DNA of 14,966 nucleotides from an uncultured Anaerocolumna sp. (GTDB lineage: Bacteria; Bacillota; Clostridia; Lachnospirales; Lachnospiraceae), in NCBI GenBank assembly GCA_937901695.1, contig CALDJN010000256.1, forward strand, positions 1 to 14,966, read 5' to 3'. Below, in pieces: positions 1-7,868 of this stretch. How positions within the stretch are numbered: position 1 is the first letter of the stretch; every line of letters begins with the position of its first letter. The notes under the pieces are model-generated. The model was given only the letters and a program-made list of their open reading frames with translations. It was not told the origin of the DNA and ran no database searches. Made by a program: the position numbers and the translations under genes.

Positions 1-215
1 ATGAAATTGGAGAAAAGTACAAAGTTAATGTAGCAGTGGAAGTTATTAATGAAGTAGATAGGGTTTTGGAAAAGCTGGAAGGGGTAATTACCAGCGACGC
101 CATTATTTTGGATAAATGTATTAGCTGGTTTAATTTAAATAAATGGATTATAGATAGTTACGTACAACAGGCTTGGATTTTTGATTTGGATTTGAAGGCA
201 GAGCGGGCAAATTAA
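1..215 (+). CDS. 3' end of an unrecognised gene (partial)
   Basis: An open frame enters from the left edge (codons in phase with position 3) and ends at TAA 213-215, giving about 70 C-terminal residues. The peptide is charged and soluble-looking: it begins EIGEKYKVNVAVEVINEVDR, has a run rich in hydrophobic and aromatic residues around WFNLNKWIIDSYVQQAWIF, and ends LKAERAN. Composition and absence of internal stops support coding. I do not recognise the family, and the N-terminal part is outside the window. It points towards the malate two-component operon, whose last gene ends at 386 on the other strand, so the two are convergent. Confidence 0.55.
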   Translation, partial: EIGEKYKVNVAVEVINEVDRVLEKLEGVITSDAIILDKCISWFNLNKWIIDSYVQQAWIFDLDLKAERAN

Positions 216-307
216 TTATGCCCTTTGCCTTACTCACACGCTAACTCATAAATTTAGGCACATCAATGGAAATCCGGATTTTCAGGATTTCTGATATGCC
301 TTTTTCT

Positions 308-353
308 ATTCTGGTAATTGTCCTTCGTGCATTCTGGTAATTGTCCTTCGTGC
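308..353. repeat. 23-bp perfect tandem duplication
   Basis: The 23-bp segment 308-330 (begins ATTCTGGTAA, ends CTTCGTGC) is repeated exactly at 331-353, followed by two more matching bases. It lies between the convergent 3' ends of the partial gene (215) and maeR (386). The 170-bp gap holds no T-tailed terminator that I can see. A two-copy perfect repeat indicates a recent slippage or duplication event. Confidence 0.9.
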
Positions 354-385
354 ATATGGACAGTTCTCCGTTATTTCCCAATCTA

Positions 386-1078
386 TCAGAATCTCTTATC
401 CTGCATTTTATATTTTATACTTGGTCTTCCGCCGGTTTTATAGTCTACGTCGCTAATAACCTCATTACTTTCAATAAAATAATTCATATAGCGTCTAACT
501 GTAACTTTAGATAACCCGGTATGTGCCGATATCTCTTCACTTGTTAGAAATTCATTTTTTCTATCATTCATGTACCCTCGAATTAGGTAAATTGTTTTAT
601 CTTGAAGCCCTTTACTTAACTCCATCTGTTTATCCACGAATGATTCCTGCCTTAAATTAATTAATTCATCGATATCTTCCTGTTTAAAATTAATACCGCT
701 TTCCATCATTTTATTCTTTAATAAGTATTTATCAATGGCTTTTGAGAATCTCTCATATTTAAATGGCTTCACAAGATAATCTAATATTCCAAGATGTAAC
801 GCTGTTTCCAGGCTCTCTACATCATTAGCTGCAGTAACCATAATTACATCTATTTGATATTCTGCTTCCCTTATTTTCCGTAAAAGTTCCAATCCAGAAA
901 TATTAGGCATATACAAATCCAGAATCAATAGCTGGACCTCCGTATTTCTTAAAAAATCCCAGGCATCTTTTCCGTTGTGAAAGGTTGCGACTACATCTAA
1001 TCCTGGTGTTTTCTGAATGTATTGTTTATTAATGGCAGCTACCATTAAATCATCTTCAACAATTACTACTTTTATCAT
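386..1078 (-). CDS. maeR: CitB/DcuR-family response regulator of malate use
   Basis: Cytoplasmic response regulator of about 230 residues. The N-terminal receiver has the acidic pocket (E8, D9, D10), phospho-acceptor D54 in LDLYMPN, T82 in MVTAA and K104 in LVKPF. A linker is followed by a C-terminal helix-turn-helix around LTSEEISAHTGLSKVTVRRY, then the GGRPSIKY tail seen in regulators paired with CitA/DcuS-type kinases. ATG at 1078 is chosen because AGGAG at 1087-1091 sits 8 nt upstream; the in-frame GTG at 1087 would overlap that site. It lies 21 nt downstream of the kinase gene and is co-transcribed with it. The malate assignment rests on the divergent malic enzyme and 2HCT carrier, the arrangement of maeKR/maePE known from Lactobacillus casei and enterococci. 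Confidence 0.9.
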   Translation of the reverse strand: MIKVVIVEDDLMVAAINKQYIQKTPGLDVVATFHNGKDAWDFLRNTEVQLLILDLYMPNISGLELLRKIREAEYQIDVIMVTAANDVESLETALHLGILDYLVKPFKYERFSKAIDKYLLKNKMMESGINFKQEDIDELINLRQESFVDKQMELSKGLQDKTIYLIRGYMNDRKNEFLTSEEISAHTGLSKVTVRRYMNYFIESNEVISDVDYKTGGRPSIKYKMQDKRF

Positions 1079-1099
1079 CTGTATCACTCCTTTTTGCTT

Positions 1100-2695
1100 T
1101 TAAATTCTTTTCCTTTTCTTATTAAAGCTGATCGTTATAGAACTTCCCGTTCCTTCTTCCGATTCTACCTCTACCGTTCCATCACATCTTGCTATAATAT
1201 CTCCAATAAGCGATAGCCCAATGCCATGCTTATTGCCCTTGGTTGAAAAGTTTTTTAAGAATATCTTATCAGCGGTTTCCTTACTCATACCAATACCTGT
1301 ATCATCTACAGTAATAATAAGGCCATCCTCATTTCTAAGAATAAATACATTAACTTCTCGTGCATCTTCCTTATCTTTTACTGCGTCAAAGGCATTTTCA
1401 ATCAGGTTGCCTAAAATCGTAACCAAATCATTGGTTGAAAGATAATCGTTATGTGCTTCTAAATAGCTGCCTTTTTGTAAAGTCAGCCTTATATTTAATT
1501 CTTTTGCCCTGTTTTGCTTGCCTAAAAGTAAAGCGGCAATTGTCAGATTCTCAATTTGCTTGGAAATAATATGATACCCTTGATCCGTTTCGGTTTGTGT
1601 TGTGGAAATATAATCTATAGCCATCTGATATTCTCCAAGCTGCAACATACCTAGTATAACATGTAATTTATTAAGATGTTCATGGGTATTTGCCCTTAAT
1701 GCCTCAACAATATGTTTTACACCGGTTAGTTGTTCTGCAAGTTTTGTCACTTCAGTTTTATCTCGAATTAAGGAAATAGTCCCCATTAATTTTCCCTTCT
1801 CAATAATTGGTATGCTATCAATTAAAAAGGTAATATTATTAATTGTTAATTCCTGGTTGTATACTGTTTCCATAGATTCTATTACAGGAGCCTGGTACTG
1901 CTTTACAAATATACCTAAGGAATCCTCAGAAACTTCAACGCCTAGATTTGACACCATGTTTTTTATGGCTTTATTAATAAAAATGCATTTTCCTTTTTGG
2001 TCTGTAGCCAGAATACCTTCTTCCAATGTATCCAATAATTCTTCTCTCTGCAGATACATATTAACAAACTGAGACGGTTCATGTCCCAACAAGCTTTTTT
2101 TAATAGACCGGGTCAGTATATAGGCTATTAAAATTCCCACAACCATTATAAATGCAAAAATAAGGATAAACTCATGGACAATCTCATTTCTTAAATCATG
2201 TATCTTGGCTGTATAAGCACTTACCATTACAAAACCGATAATTTCTCCATTGTCATCTTTCACACTGGTAAATGCTCTCCTTTGATATGCTTCGGTTCCC
2301 TTTTTATTAGTTATATAAGGTTCGGCTCCTTGTAGTATTGCTTTCTCATCCCCACCAATAAAATGACCACCAATTCTACTTTCCTCCGGATGATACAGCC
2401 GGATTCCCTGGGAATTGGAAATTACAATTAAGTCAATTAGGTTTACCTTTTCAATAATCTGTTCCAGGTAGGTCTTACTTTCCAAAGTTAAATTATTTTC
2501 TTTGATCATATCTATTGTTTTTTGATCTTTGGCAAGTATTTCTGACATGTATAGAATGGTAGTATCAATATTTTTATTTAAAGTTTTTAAATCTCTTGAC
2601 AGGGTATAGCTAAAAATTGCTGTTGAAATTGTAATTGCCAGTAAGATATATGAAAACAATATTTTATTCATCAGAGTAAGCTTTCTTTTTTTCAT
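1100..2695 (-). CDS. maeK: CitA/DcuS-family sensor histidine kinase, probable malate sensor
   Basis: Membrane kinase of 531 residues. TM1 is about residues 12-32, an extracytoplasmic PAS-like sensor domain about 35-170, and TM2 about 174-197. The sensor contains RLYHPEESRIGG and GGDE, which match the di/tricarboxylate-binding signature of this family. A cytoplasmic PAS domain (about 215-315) is followed by the dimerisation region with phospho-acceptor H338 in THEHLNKLH. The ATPase domain shows an N box (GNLIENAFDA, N434), G1 (DDTGIGM, 465-471) and G2 (KHGIGLSL). ATG at 2695 has GGGAGG 8 nt upstream. It is first gene of the operon with maeR and diverges from maeE. The sensed ligand is probably malate, inferred from neighbours; citrate or another C4 acid is possible. 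Confidence 0.9.
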   Translation of the reverse strand: MKKRKLTLMNKILFSYILLAITISTAIFSYTLSRDLKTLNKNIDTTILYMSEILAKDQKTIDMIKENNLTLESKTYLEQIIEKVNLIDLIVISNSQGIRLYHPEESRIGGHFIGGDEKAILQGAEPYITNKKGTEAYQRRAFTSVKDDNGEIIGFVMVSAYTAKIHDLRNEIVHEFILIFAFIMVVGILIAYILTRSIKKSLLGHEPSQFVNMYLQREELLDTLEEGILATDQKGKCIFINKAIKNMVSNLGVEVSEDSLGIFVKQYQAPVIESMETVYNQELTINNITFLIDSIPIIEKGKLMGTISLIRDKTEVTKLAEQLTGVKHIVEALRANTHEHLNKLHVILGMLQLGEYQMAIDYISTTQTETDQGYHIISKQIENLTIAALLLGKQNRAKELNIRLTLQKGSYLEAHNDYLSTNDLVTILGNLIENAFDAVKDKEDAREVNVFILRNEDGLIITVDDTGIGMSKETADKIFLKNFSTKGNKHGIGLSLIGDIIARCDGTVEVESEEGTGSSITISFNKKRKRI

Positions 2696-2857
2696 AACAA
2701 TATCCTCCCTATTGTATTATTATAATCTTTATTTAAATTATCCGCCATTTTTTTTACTTTCTAAAGGTTTTCTATAGTTTCACAATATATTCACGGAAAA
2801 ATTATCGTGATATACTACGCCTATAAAAACCCATCAGAGTAAAGGAGAAGGATAGTT
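2696..2857. promoter_or_regulatory. Divergent maeK/maeE control region
   Basis: This 162-bp gap must hold the promoters of both operons. On the plus strand, TATACT (2811-2816) is a good -10 for maeE, but the bases 17 nt upstream (TATTCA) are a poor -35, as expected for an activated promoter. An inverted repeat, TATATTCACG (2786-2795) and CGTGATATA (2806-2814), overlaps it; TCACG/CGTGA (2791-2795 and 2806-2810) pair exactly. On the minus strand TATAAT (2719-2724) is a candidate maeK -10. TTATTTAA (2729-2736) and the related TTATTATAA (2717-2725) are 12 nt apart and resemble the TTATT(A/T)AA direct repeats that I recall as MaeR sites in L. casei. I saw no convincing catabolite-repression (cre) site. 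Confidence 0.5.
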
Positions 2858-4048
2858 ATGGATTATAATAAGTTAGCTTTAGAAATGCATGAAAAGAATA
2901 AGGGAAAAATAAGTGTTGTTTCAAAAGTAAATGTAAAAACTCGTGAGGATTTAAGTACTGCGTATACACCAGGTGTTGCTGAACCTTGTAGGAGAATACG
3001 TGATAACCGTGAGGATGTTTACCGTTATACAGCAAAAGGCAACTTGGTTGCTGTTGTTACGGATGGAACGGCAGTACTTGGTTTAGGAGATATTGGTCCA
3101 GAAGCTGGGCTTCCTGTTATGGAAGGTAAGGCAATTCTATTCAAAGAGTTTGCAGATATTGATGCTTTCCCAATCTGTCTTGATACAAAAGATACAGAAG
3201 AAATTATAAAAACAGTAAAATATATTGCGCCTACTTTTGGCGGAATCAATCTGGAAGACATTTCTGCACCAAGATGCTTTGAAATTGAACGGCGTTTAAA
3301 GGAAGAATTAAATATTCCAGTATTCCATGATGACCAGCATGGAACTGCTATCGTTGTAGCTGCTGGATTAATCAATGCCCTTAAGTTAGTTAAAAAGCCA
3401 ATGAATGAAGCTAAAGTTGTTATTAACGGTGCTGGATCTGCGGGAATATCCATTTGCAAATTATTATTACAGATAGGAATTGGCGATGCCGTTCTTGTTG
3501 ATTTAAAAGGAGCTTTATGCCCGGGAGAGGAATGGATGAATCCTGTACAGACTCAGATGGCTGAAATTACCAATAAGGATAAACAGACCGGTCCATTATC
3601 AGAAATAATAAAAGGAAAAGATGTATTTATTGGTGTCTCCGCACCAAATGTTGTATCCGCTGATATGGTGGCTTCTATGGCAAAAGATTCTATTGTTTTT
3701 GCCATGGCAAATCCAATACCTGAGATTTTACCAGAGGAAGCAATAAAGGGTGGAGTAAGAGTTATGGCTACCGGTCGTTCTGATTATCCGAACCAGATTA
3801 ACAATGTATTGGTTTTCCCAGGCATTTTCCGTGGTGCACTAGATGTACAAGCTAGTGACATTACAGAAGAAATGAAGATTGCAGCTGCAAAAGCTATTGC
3901 AAGCATAATTACAGAGAAAGAATTAAGTGAAGATTATATTATACCGGGTGCATTTGATGAGCGTGTAGCAAAGGTAGTTGCTAAAGCAGTTGCTGATGAA
4001 GCTATCAAAAGTGGGATTGCAGCCAATTCTATGGTGAAAGGGGAATAA
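2858..4048 (+). CDS. maeE: Malic enzyme (oxaloacetate-decarboxylating malate dehydrogenase)
   Basis: Cytoplasmic enzyme of 396 residues, full length for the short bacterial malic-enzyme class, which oxidatively decarboxylates L-malate to pyruvate and CO2 with NAD(P)+. YTPGVAEPC carries the catalytic Tyr36, VMEGKA the catalytic Lys91, and NLED (131-134) plus FHDDQHGT (156-163) the divalent-metal ligands. GAGSAG (191-196) is the dinucleotide-binding loop. The cofactor (NAD or NADP) cannot be read safely. Shine-Dalgarno AAAGGAG (2841-2847) lies 10 nt before the ATG. It is first gene of the malate operon; maeP starts 3 nt after its stop, so the two are translationally coupled. The name maeE follows the maePE/maeKR locus; maeA or mleS-type names would also be used for this family. 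Confidence 0.94.
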   Translation: MDYNKLALEMHEKNKGKISVVSKVNVKTREDLSTAYTPGVAEPCRRIRDNREDVYRYTAKGNLVAVVTDGTAVLGLGDIGPEAGLPVMEGKAILFKEFADIDAFPICLDTKDTEEIIKTVKYIAPTFGGINLEDISAPRCFEIERRLKEELNIPVFHDDQHGTAIVVAAGLINALKLVKKPMNEAKVVINGAGSAGISICKLLLQIGIGDAVLVDLKGALCPGEEWMNPVQTQMAEITNKDKQTGPLSEIIKGKDVFIGVSAPNVVSADMVASMAKDSIVFAMANPIPEILPEEAIKGGVRVMATGRSDYPNQINNVLVFPGIFRGALDVQASDITEEMKIAAAKAIASIITEKELSEDYIIPGAFDERVAKVVAKAVADEAIKSGIAANSMVKGE

Positions 4049-4051
4049 AAA

Positions 4052-5365
4052 ATGGACGCAAAAACTCAGGTAACACAAATGTCTTTTATAGATAAATTTA
4101 AATCCATTGAAATCATTGGTATTTCATTGCCTTTTTATTTGGTAATTGCAGCGATTATCTGCATTATGATGTCTTTAGGGTGGCTTCCTGGTGGAATGAT
4201 TGGAGCCTTAGCCGTTATGATGGTTTTTGGTGGATTATTTAATGCAATTGGTAACAATACCCCGATTCTTAAGACTTATCTTGGTGGAGGAGCTATTGCA
4301 TGTATATTTATTTCAGCGTTTTTAGTATACTTTAACCTTATTCCGGCTCCAGTTATAGAAAATGTTGACACCTTTATGAATAAAACCGGATTCCTCAACT
4401 TCTATATCGCAGCTTTAATCACTGGAAGTATCCTTGGAATGAATCGTAAATTACTTCTAAATGCTGCAATTCGCTTTTTACCGGTTGCTTTATGTTCCAT
4501 GGCATTTGCTATTATATTAGTAGGCTTATTTGGTTTGTTAACCGGCTATGGTTTTATCGACGCAATTATGTATATTGCTATTCCTATGATGGGTGGCGGA
4601 ATGGGTGCCGGGGTGGTTCCATTATCCGGTATGTATGCCGATGCCTTAAACCAGGATTCTGCAGTTATTATATCAAGAATGATACCCGCTTCTACCCTAG
4701 GTAATGTAATGGCTATTATTGGTGCCGGATTACTTGCAAGACTTGGAGAAGCAAAGCCTTCTTTATCAGGCAATGGCAAGCTTATGAAAAAAGATCCTTC
4801 CGATATGACAGAAAATAAAGAGAACAAGCCAAATATTCAGATGCTTGGAATTGGAATTATATTATCAATATTTTTCTTCTTGGCAGGTACGATTATTAAT
4901 AAATTCGTCCCAACAATTCATGCTTATGCATGGATGATTATCCTTGTTGCTGTATCAAAAGCTGTGGGCATAATTCCAGAAAAATTCGAAAAATCAGCCC
5001 AACAGTGGAGTCAGTTTGTAATGGGCAACTGGACAAGTGCCCTGCTTGTTGGAATTGGTATTTCCATGATTGATTTACATGCAGTGGCTGCTTCACTTTC
5101 ACCTATTTATTTACTTTTAGTAGCCGTTGTTGTTGGCGGTGTTGTAGTGGGAGCTGGTTTTGGCGGTTATTTAGTAGGATTTTATCCTATTGAATCCGCT
5201 ATTACGGCAGGGTTATGTACTACGAATATGGGAGGCACAGGAGATATCGCTGTATTATCAGCCTCAAAGAGAATGGAACTGCTTCCTTTTGCACAGATTG
5301 CCACCAGAATATGTGGTGCACTGATATTGGTTTTAGCAAGTATTTTAATAAAAGTACTATTTTAA
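4052..5365 (+). CDS. maeP: 2-hydroxycarboxylate transporter (malate/citrate carrier)
   Basis: Polytopic membrane protein of 437 residues in the 2HCT family (CitS/CitP/MaeN/MleP), which imports malate or citrate with cations or by exchange. The two pseudo-symmetric signature loops are visible: MMGGGMGAGVVPLS in the first half and GAGFGGYLVGFYPIE in the second, the GGxG re-entrant-loop motifs of the family. CTTNMGGTGD follows the second loop, and R419 near the C terminus (ATRICGAL) fits the conserved substrate-binding arginine. A charged loop about residues 233-258 separates the halves. The ATG is 3 nt after the maeE stop and its ribosome site (AAAGGGGAA) lies inside the last maeE codons. Malate as substrate is inferred from the operon. 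Confidence 0.9.
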   Translation: MDAKTQVTQMSFIDKFKSIEIIGISLPFYLVIAAIICIMMSLGWLPGGMIGALAVMMVFGGLFNAIGNNTPILKTYLGGGAIACIFISAFLVYFNLIPAPVIENVDTFMNKTGFLNFYIAALITGSILGMNRKLLLNAAIRFLPVALCSMAFAIILVGLFGLLTGYGFIDAIMYIAIPMMGGGMGAGVVPLSGMYADALNQDSAVIISRMIPASTLGNVMAIIGAGLLARLGEAKPSLSGNGKLMKKDPSDMTENKENKPNIQMLGIGIILSIFFFLAGTIINKFVPTIHAYAWMIILVAVSKAVGIIPEKFEKSAQQWSQFVMGNWTSALLVGIGISMIDLHAVAASLSPIYLLLVAVVVGGVVVGAGFGGYLVGFYPIESAITAGLCTTNMGGTGDIAVLSASKRMELLPFAQIATRICGALILVLASILIKVLF

Positions 5366-5386
5366 CCTTATTTGGAAAGGGAAAGT

Positions 5387-5542
5387 GGCTGTTGCAAAAC
5401 GGCTATTATAAAATGGCTGTTGCAAAACGGCTATTATAAAATGGCTGTTGTAAAATGGCTATTGCAAAACGGCTATTGAAAAACTGTCATTGCAAAAACT
5501 GTCATTGCAAAACTGTCATTGCAAAATGTTCATTGTAAAATT
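5387..5542 (+). repeat. Array of eleven 14-15 bp units with graded sequence
   Basis: The units start at 5387, 5401, 5415, 5429, 5443, 5457, 5471, 5486, 5501, 5515 and 5529. The first four alternate GGCTGTTGCAAAAC and GGCTATTATAAAAT, forming two identical 28-bp copies. Later units drift through GGCTATTGCAAAAC to GTCATTGCAAAACT and TTCATTGTAAAATT. The array thus changes stepwise from the element's terminal repeat towards the GTCATT start of the adjoining palindrome. It has no convincing coding potential. Confidence 0.85.
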
Positions 5543-5635
5543 GTCATTCTGAGAGCAAATTCAGCTTGCTGAATTATGCTCGAAGAATCCCATTCTAAAG
5601 TGAGATTCTTCAAGCTAAAGCTCTCAGAATGACAA
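5541..5635. repeat. Nested palindromic intergenic repeat, three-hairpin fold; likely terminator
   Basis: A 16-bp perfect inverted repeat (5541-5556 against 5620-5635, sequence TTGTCATTCTGAGAGC) encloses two smaller stems: AATTCAGC/GCTGAATT (5558-5565, 5568-5575) and GAAGAATC/GATTCTTC (5582-5589, 5604-5611). The fold is a cloverleaf. The GTCATTCTGAG...GAAGAATC type is a widespread bacterial intergenic repeat, from general recollection. On the plus strand the outer stem is followed by AAATTTTTTA, so it can terminate maeP transcripts; a weaker T-rich run follows on the minus strand, facing the MATE gene. Confidence 0.7.
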
Positions 5636-5686
5636 ATTTTTTATTTTGCAACAGTCCCTTTCCTGCTTTCACAGCAAACGGTTATT

Positions 5687-7018
5687 TTAAGCTGCCTTTT
5701 CCATAAAGCTATGAAGCCAGTCTGCCTTTTTGTAATAAATTAGGAACGCTACAGAACTTAGGAACCAGGTCAATGGATATGCCCAAAAGATTACCCGTAT
5801 GTCCGGTATAATACGAACCATAATTGTTATGTAGGTTATGCGGATGACACACCAACAGACAAGCATAACAAACATAGGAATAGTGGATTTCCCAGCACCT
5901 CTTAAGATACCTGCCAGACAGTGAGAGAGGGCGAGCAGACAAAAAAATAACGCTTCTGTTCTTGACTGCATAACGCCATATTCTATAACATCCGGCTGAT
6001 TATTAAAGAATCCTATTAGTACAGGTGCAAAAATCCATAGTACAATACCAACGGTTTCTGCTAACAACACTCCAGATAGGATTCCAAAACGGGCACCTTT
6101 TTTTGCACGTTCAAATTGTTTAGCTCCGAGATTTTGTCCAATAAAAGTTGTTAAAGCAACACTGAAACTAGTAATTGGTAAAAATGCAAAGCCCTCAAGT
6201 TTTGAATAACTACCACAACCAGCCATGGCAATTGATCCAAAATTATTAATGTTGGACTGGACAATAACATTTGCAAATCCTATTACAGAATTCTGGACAC
6301 CAGTTGGGATACCCATTTTTAGGATTCTTACAAGCATGTTACGTTGAATGCGTATTTGGTTGATATGTACCCGGTGCTCTCCATTGACTCTTAAAAGTTT
6401 AGTGAAACCTAGAATGGCACTGACAAACTGAGAGATTACCGTTGCAATAGCTGCACCGCCAATACCAAATCCCAGTACAGCTACAAATAAAAGATCCAAA
6501 ATAACATTGATAATTGCTGCTATGATTAGGTAGTAAAGCGGGTGTCTACTGTCACCTACTGCCTGAAAAATACCCATACATGCATTATACATAACAATGC
6601 CAATTCCACCAGCAAAATATAATTGAAAATACATAATAGAATTGGGAAGTACATCATCCGGTGTTCCCATCATTTTCAGCATCCAAGGTGATAATCCCAT
6701 TCCTAAAGCTGTTACAATAATTCCAGCAATAATTCCAAAAGCAATGGTGGTATGAACAGCAATAGATAAATCTTTCATGTCTTTTGCTCCAAAGTAGCGG
6801 GCAATAATCACGCCTGCTCCTACGAAGATACCATTTATAAATCCTATAATTAAAAAAATTAAGCTGCCGGAAGAACTTACTGCCGCAAGTGCATCCTTTC
6901 CAAGAAAGTTTCCAACAACAAGGGAATCTACAACGTTATAAAGCTGCTGAAATAAGTTTCCCAAAAAGATTGGCATAGCAAATAAAACAATTTTTTTTGA
7001 AATTTTTCCTTCTGTCAA
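5687..7018 (-). CDS. MATE-family efflux transporter
   Basis: Multidrug and toxin extrusion transporter of 443 residues, the usual length, with about 12 membrane helices in two related halves. The N terminus MTEGKISKKIVLFAMPIFLGNLFQQLYNVVDSLVVG is typical of clostridial NorM/DinF-like MATE proteins, as are GAGVIIARYFGA and FIGQNLGAKQFERAKKG. Such proteins export cationic drugs or metabolites using Na+ or H+ gradients; the substrate cannot be predicted. The start is TTG at 7018, supported by AAGGA 7 nt upstream and by alignment to the family's usual N terminus. It is monocistronic in appearance, convergent with maeP, and separated from the upstream acetyltransferase by a terminator. Confidence 0.9.
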   Translation of the reverse strand: MTEGKISKKIVLFAMPIFLGNLFQQLYNVVDSLVVGNFLGKDALAAVSSSGSLIFLIIGFINGIFVGAGVIIARYFGAKDMKDLSIAVHTTIAFGIIAGIIVTALGMGLSPWMLKMMGTPDDVLPNSIMYFQLYFAGGIGIVMYNACMGIFQAVGDSRHPLYYLIIAAIINVILDLLFVAVLGFGIGGAAIATVISQFVSAILGFTKLLRVNGEHRVHINQIRIQRNMLVRILKMGIPTGVQNSVIGFANVIVQSNINNFGSIAMAGCGSYSKLEGFAFLPITSFSVALTTFIGQNLGAKQFERAKKGARFGILSGVLLAETVGIVLWIFAPVLIGFFNNQPDVIEYGVMQSRTEALFFCLLALSHCLAGILRGAGKSTIPMFVMLVCWCVIRITYITIMVRIIPDIRVIFWAYPLTWFLSSVAFLIYYKKADWLHSFMEKAA

Positions 7019-7057
7019 AGTTTTATCCTTCCTATAATGTTATTTCTTCAACTTTAT

Positions 7058-7086
7058 ATGATAGTTGATGTGGCGAATATATGCAA
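7058..7086 (-). promoter_or_regulatory. Candidate promoter of the MATE gene
   Basis: On the minus strand TTGCAT (7081-7086) and TATCAT (7058-7063) are 17 bp apart. The -10 matches consensus at five positions and the -35 at three. It would start transcription about 30-35 nt before the TTG start. No operator is visible. Confidence 0.35.
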
Positions 7087-7123
7087 GTCTTAAAAATAGA
7101 ATACTCTCCTTTAAATTTACGGT

Positions 7124-7165
7124 AAGAAAACACCCTTAAACAGTATAATACCGTTTTTAAGGGTG
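7124..7165 (-). terminator. Terminator of the GNAT transcript
   Basis: CACCCTTAAA (7131-7140) and TTTAAGGGTG (7156-7165) form a 10-bp stem that continues inward as an imperfect stem (GTAT/ATAC). On the minus strand it is followed by TTTTCTT. It lies 140 nt downstream of the acetyltransferase stop and upstream of the MATE promoter, so it insulates the two genes. Confidence 0.75.
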
Positions 7166-7304
7166 CTTATAATTCGGCACGGTTCACCTTAACTTTTCAT
7201 TAAAGATTCCATTTTCAGATAAAACCATTTTCTTGAATCCACAACCTTAAATATTTTTGTAACCTTATGTTGCAATTAAATATTTCACACGAATTTGGAT
7301 TTTT

Positions 7305-7838
7305 CTAATGATTTTCCTTATACCATTGCTTTGATGTTAGCTCCATGTAAGCAGGCACAAAATCACAGTCACATTCATCTTCTTTAAGATATTCGGGCAT
7401 CTCTTTTTCGAAAAAGCCAAGTCTGCGGTATAAAGCAATTGCTTTTTCATTGGCAGGATTAGGGTCAACCCAAACCTTTTCAGCACCGTTTGTAAAAGCC
7501 TGTTCAATAGAATGAGAAAGAGCCTTCGTTGCAATACCTTTGCCACGAGCTTTCATGACCAATTTGATATCCAAAGAAGCTGAATTCCCGTGTCCTTTAT
7601 CAATATCATAAAATGTTTCACCACAGTAGTTAAAATCATCTGTATAGACAGAATAATGATTGCGCTTAGGTCTTCCATCTTCAATCCATGATAACCATTG
7701 TTTCATCTTAATCATTGTTTCTCCCAGACCTTTGGGAAAACCTACAAAATTCATAACTTCTCCATTATTCCACAATGACAACAGGTGCTCTAAATCTTCT
7801 TTGCTTGTTTCTTTGATTATAATTTTATTGTTATACAA
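7305..7838 (-). CDS. GNAT-family N-acetyltransferase
   Basis: Protein of 177 residues in the RimJ/RimL-like GNAT fold, which moves an acetyl group from acetyl-CoA to an amine. The acetyl-CoA pyrophosphate loop is KARGKGIATKAL (motif A, about 96-107). NPANEKAIALYRRLGF (127-142) is the usual motif B region. The acceptor is unknown: a ribosomal N terminus, small amine or antibiotic are all possible. The start is TTG at 7838; GGAGG (7846-7850) is 7 nt upstream, and no ATG lies near. That ribosome site is paired in a hairpin just after a short upstream ORF, so translation is probably regulated. This setting makes an inducible resistance or stress role attractive, but that is inference. Confidence 0.88.
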   Translation of the reverse strand: MYNNKIIIKETSKEDLEHLLSLWNNGEVMNFVGFPKGLGETMIKMKQWLSWIEDGRPKRNHYSVYTDDFNYCGETFYDIDKGHGNSASLDIKLVMKARGKGIATKALSHSIEQAFTNGAEKVWVDPNPANEKAIALYRRLGFFEKEMPEYLKEDECDCDFVPAYMELTSKQWYKENH

Positions 7839-7844
7839 ATTATT

Positions 7845-7867
7845 TCCTCCAGAATTTTATTGGAGAA
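7845..7867 (-). promoter_or_regulatory. Hairpin sequestering the GNAT ribosome-binding site
   Basis: In the transcript UUCUCCA (7867 to 7861) pairs with UGGAGGA (7851 to 7845): seven contiguous pairs, one of them G-U, around a 9-nt loop. The whole GGAGG of the acetyltransferase is inside the stem. The hairpin begins one base after the upstream ORF's stop codon (7869-7871), so a ribosome at the end of that ORF would hold it open. This is the geometry of cat/erm-type translational attenuators. Confidence 0.55.
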
Positions 7868-7868
7868 C

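Larger units (their letters stand above)
5374..5663. mobile_element. MITE-like non-coding element with graded tandem array
   Basis: The segment is bounded by inverted repeats. The left end is GGAAAGGGA (5374-5382), six extra bases, then CTGTTGCAAAA (5389-5399). The right end is their reverse complement without the extra bases (5644-5663). Inside lie a 14-bp tandem array (5387-5542) and a nested palindrome (5541-5635). The end motif GGGACTGTTGCAAA differs at one of 14 positions from the IS26 end as I remember it (GGCACTGTTGCAAA, IS6 family), which suggests a non-autonomous derivative of such an element. No transposase is present and I see no clear target-site duplication. It occupies the whole gap between the convergent maeP and MATE genes. 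Confidence 0.6.

Noticed and set aside
269..291. Terminator for maeR (GAAATCC/GGATTTC stem)
   Set aside because: Only a 7-bp stem without a T-tract on the maeR strand.
1221..3459. Open frames opposite maeK and maeE (for example 1812-2072 plus, 3025-3459 minus)
   Set aside because: They are antisense shadows of well-supported genes, with no ribosome sites or family resemblance.
5387..5542. CRISPR array
   Set aside because: Units are contiguous and degenerate with no unique spacers, and no cas gene is present.
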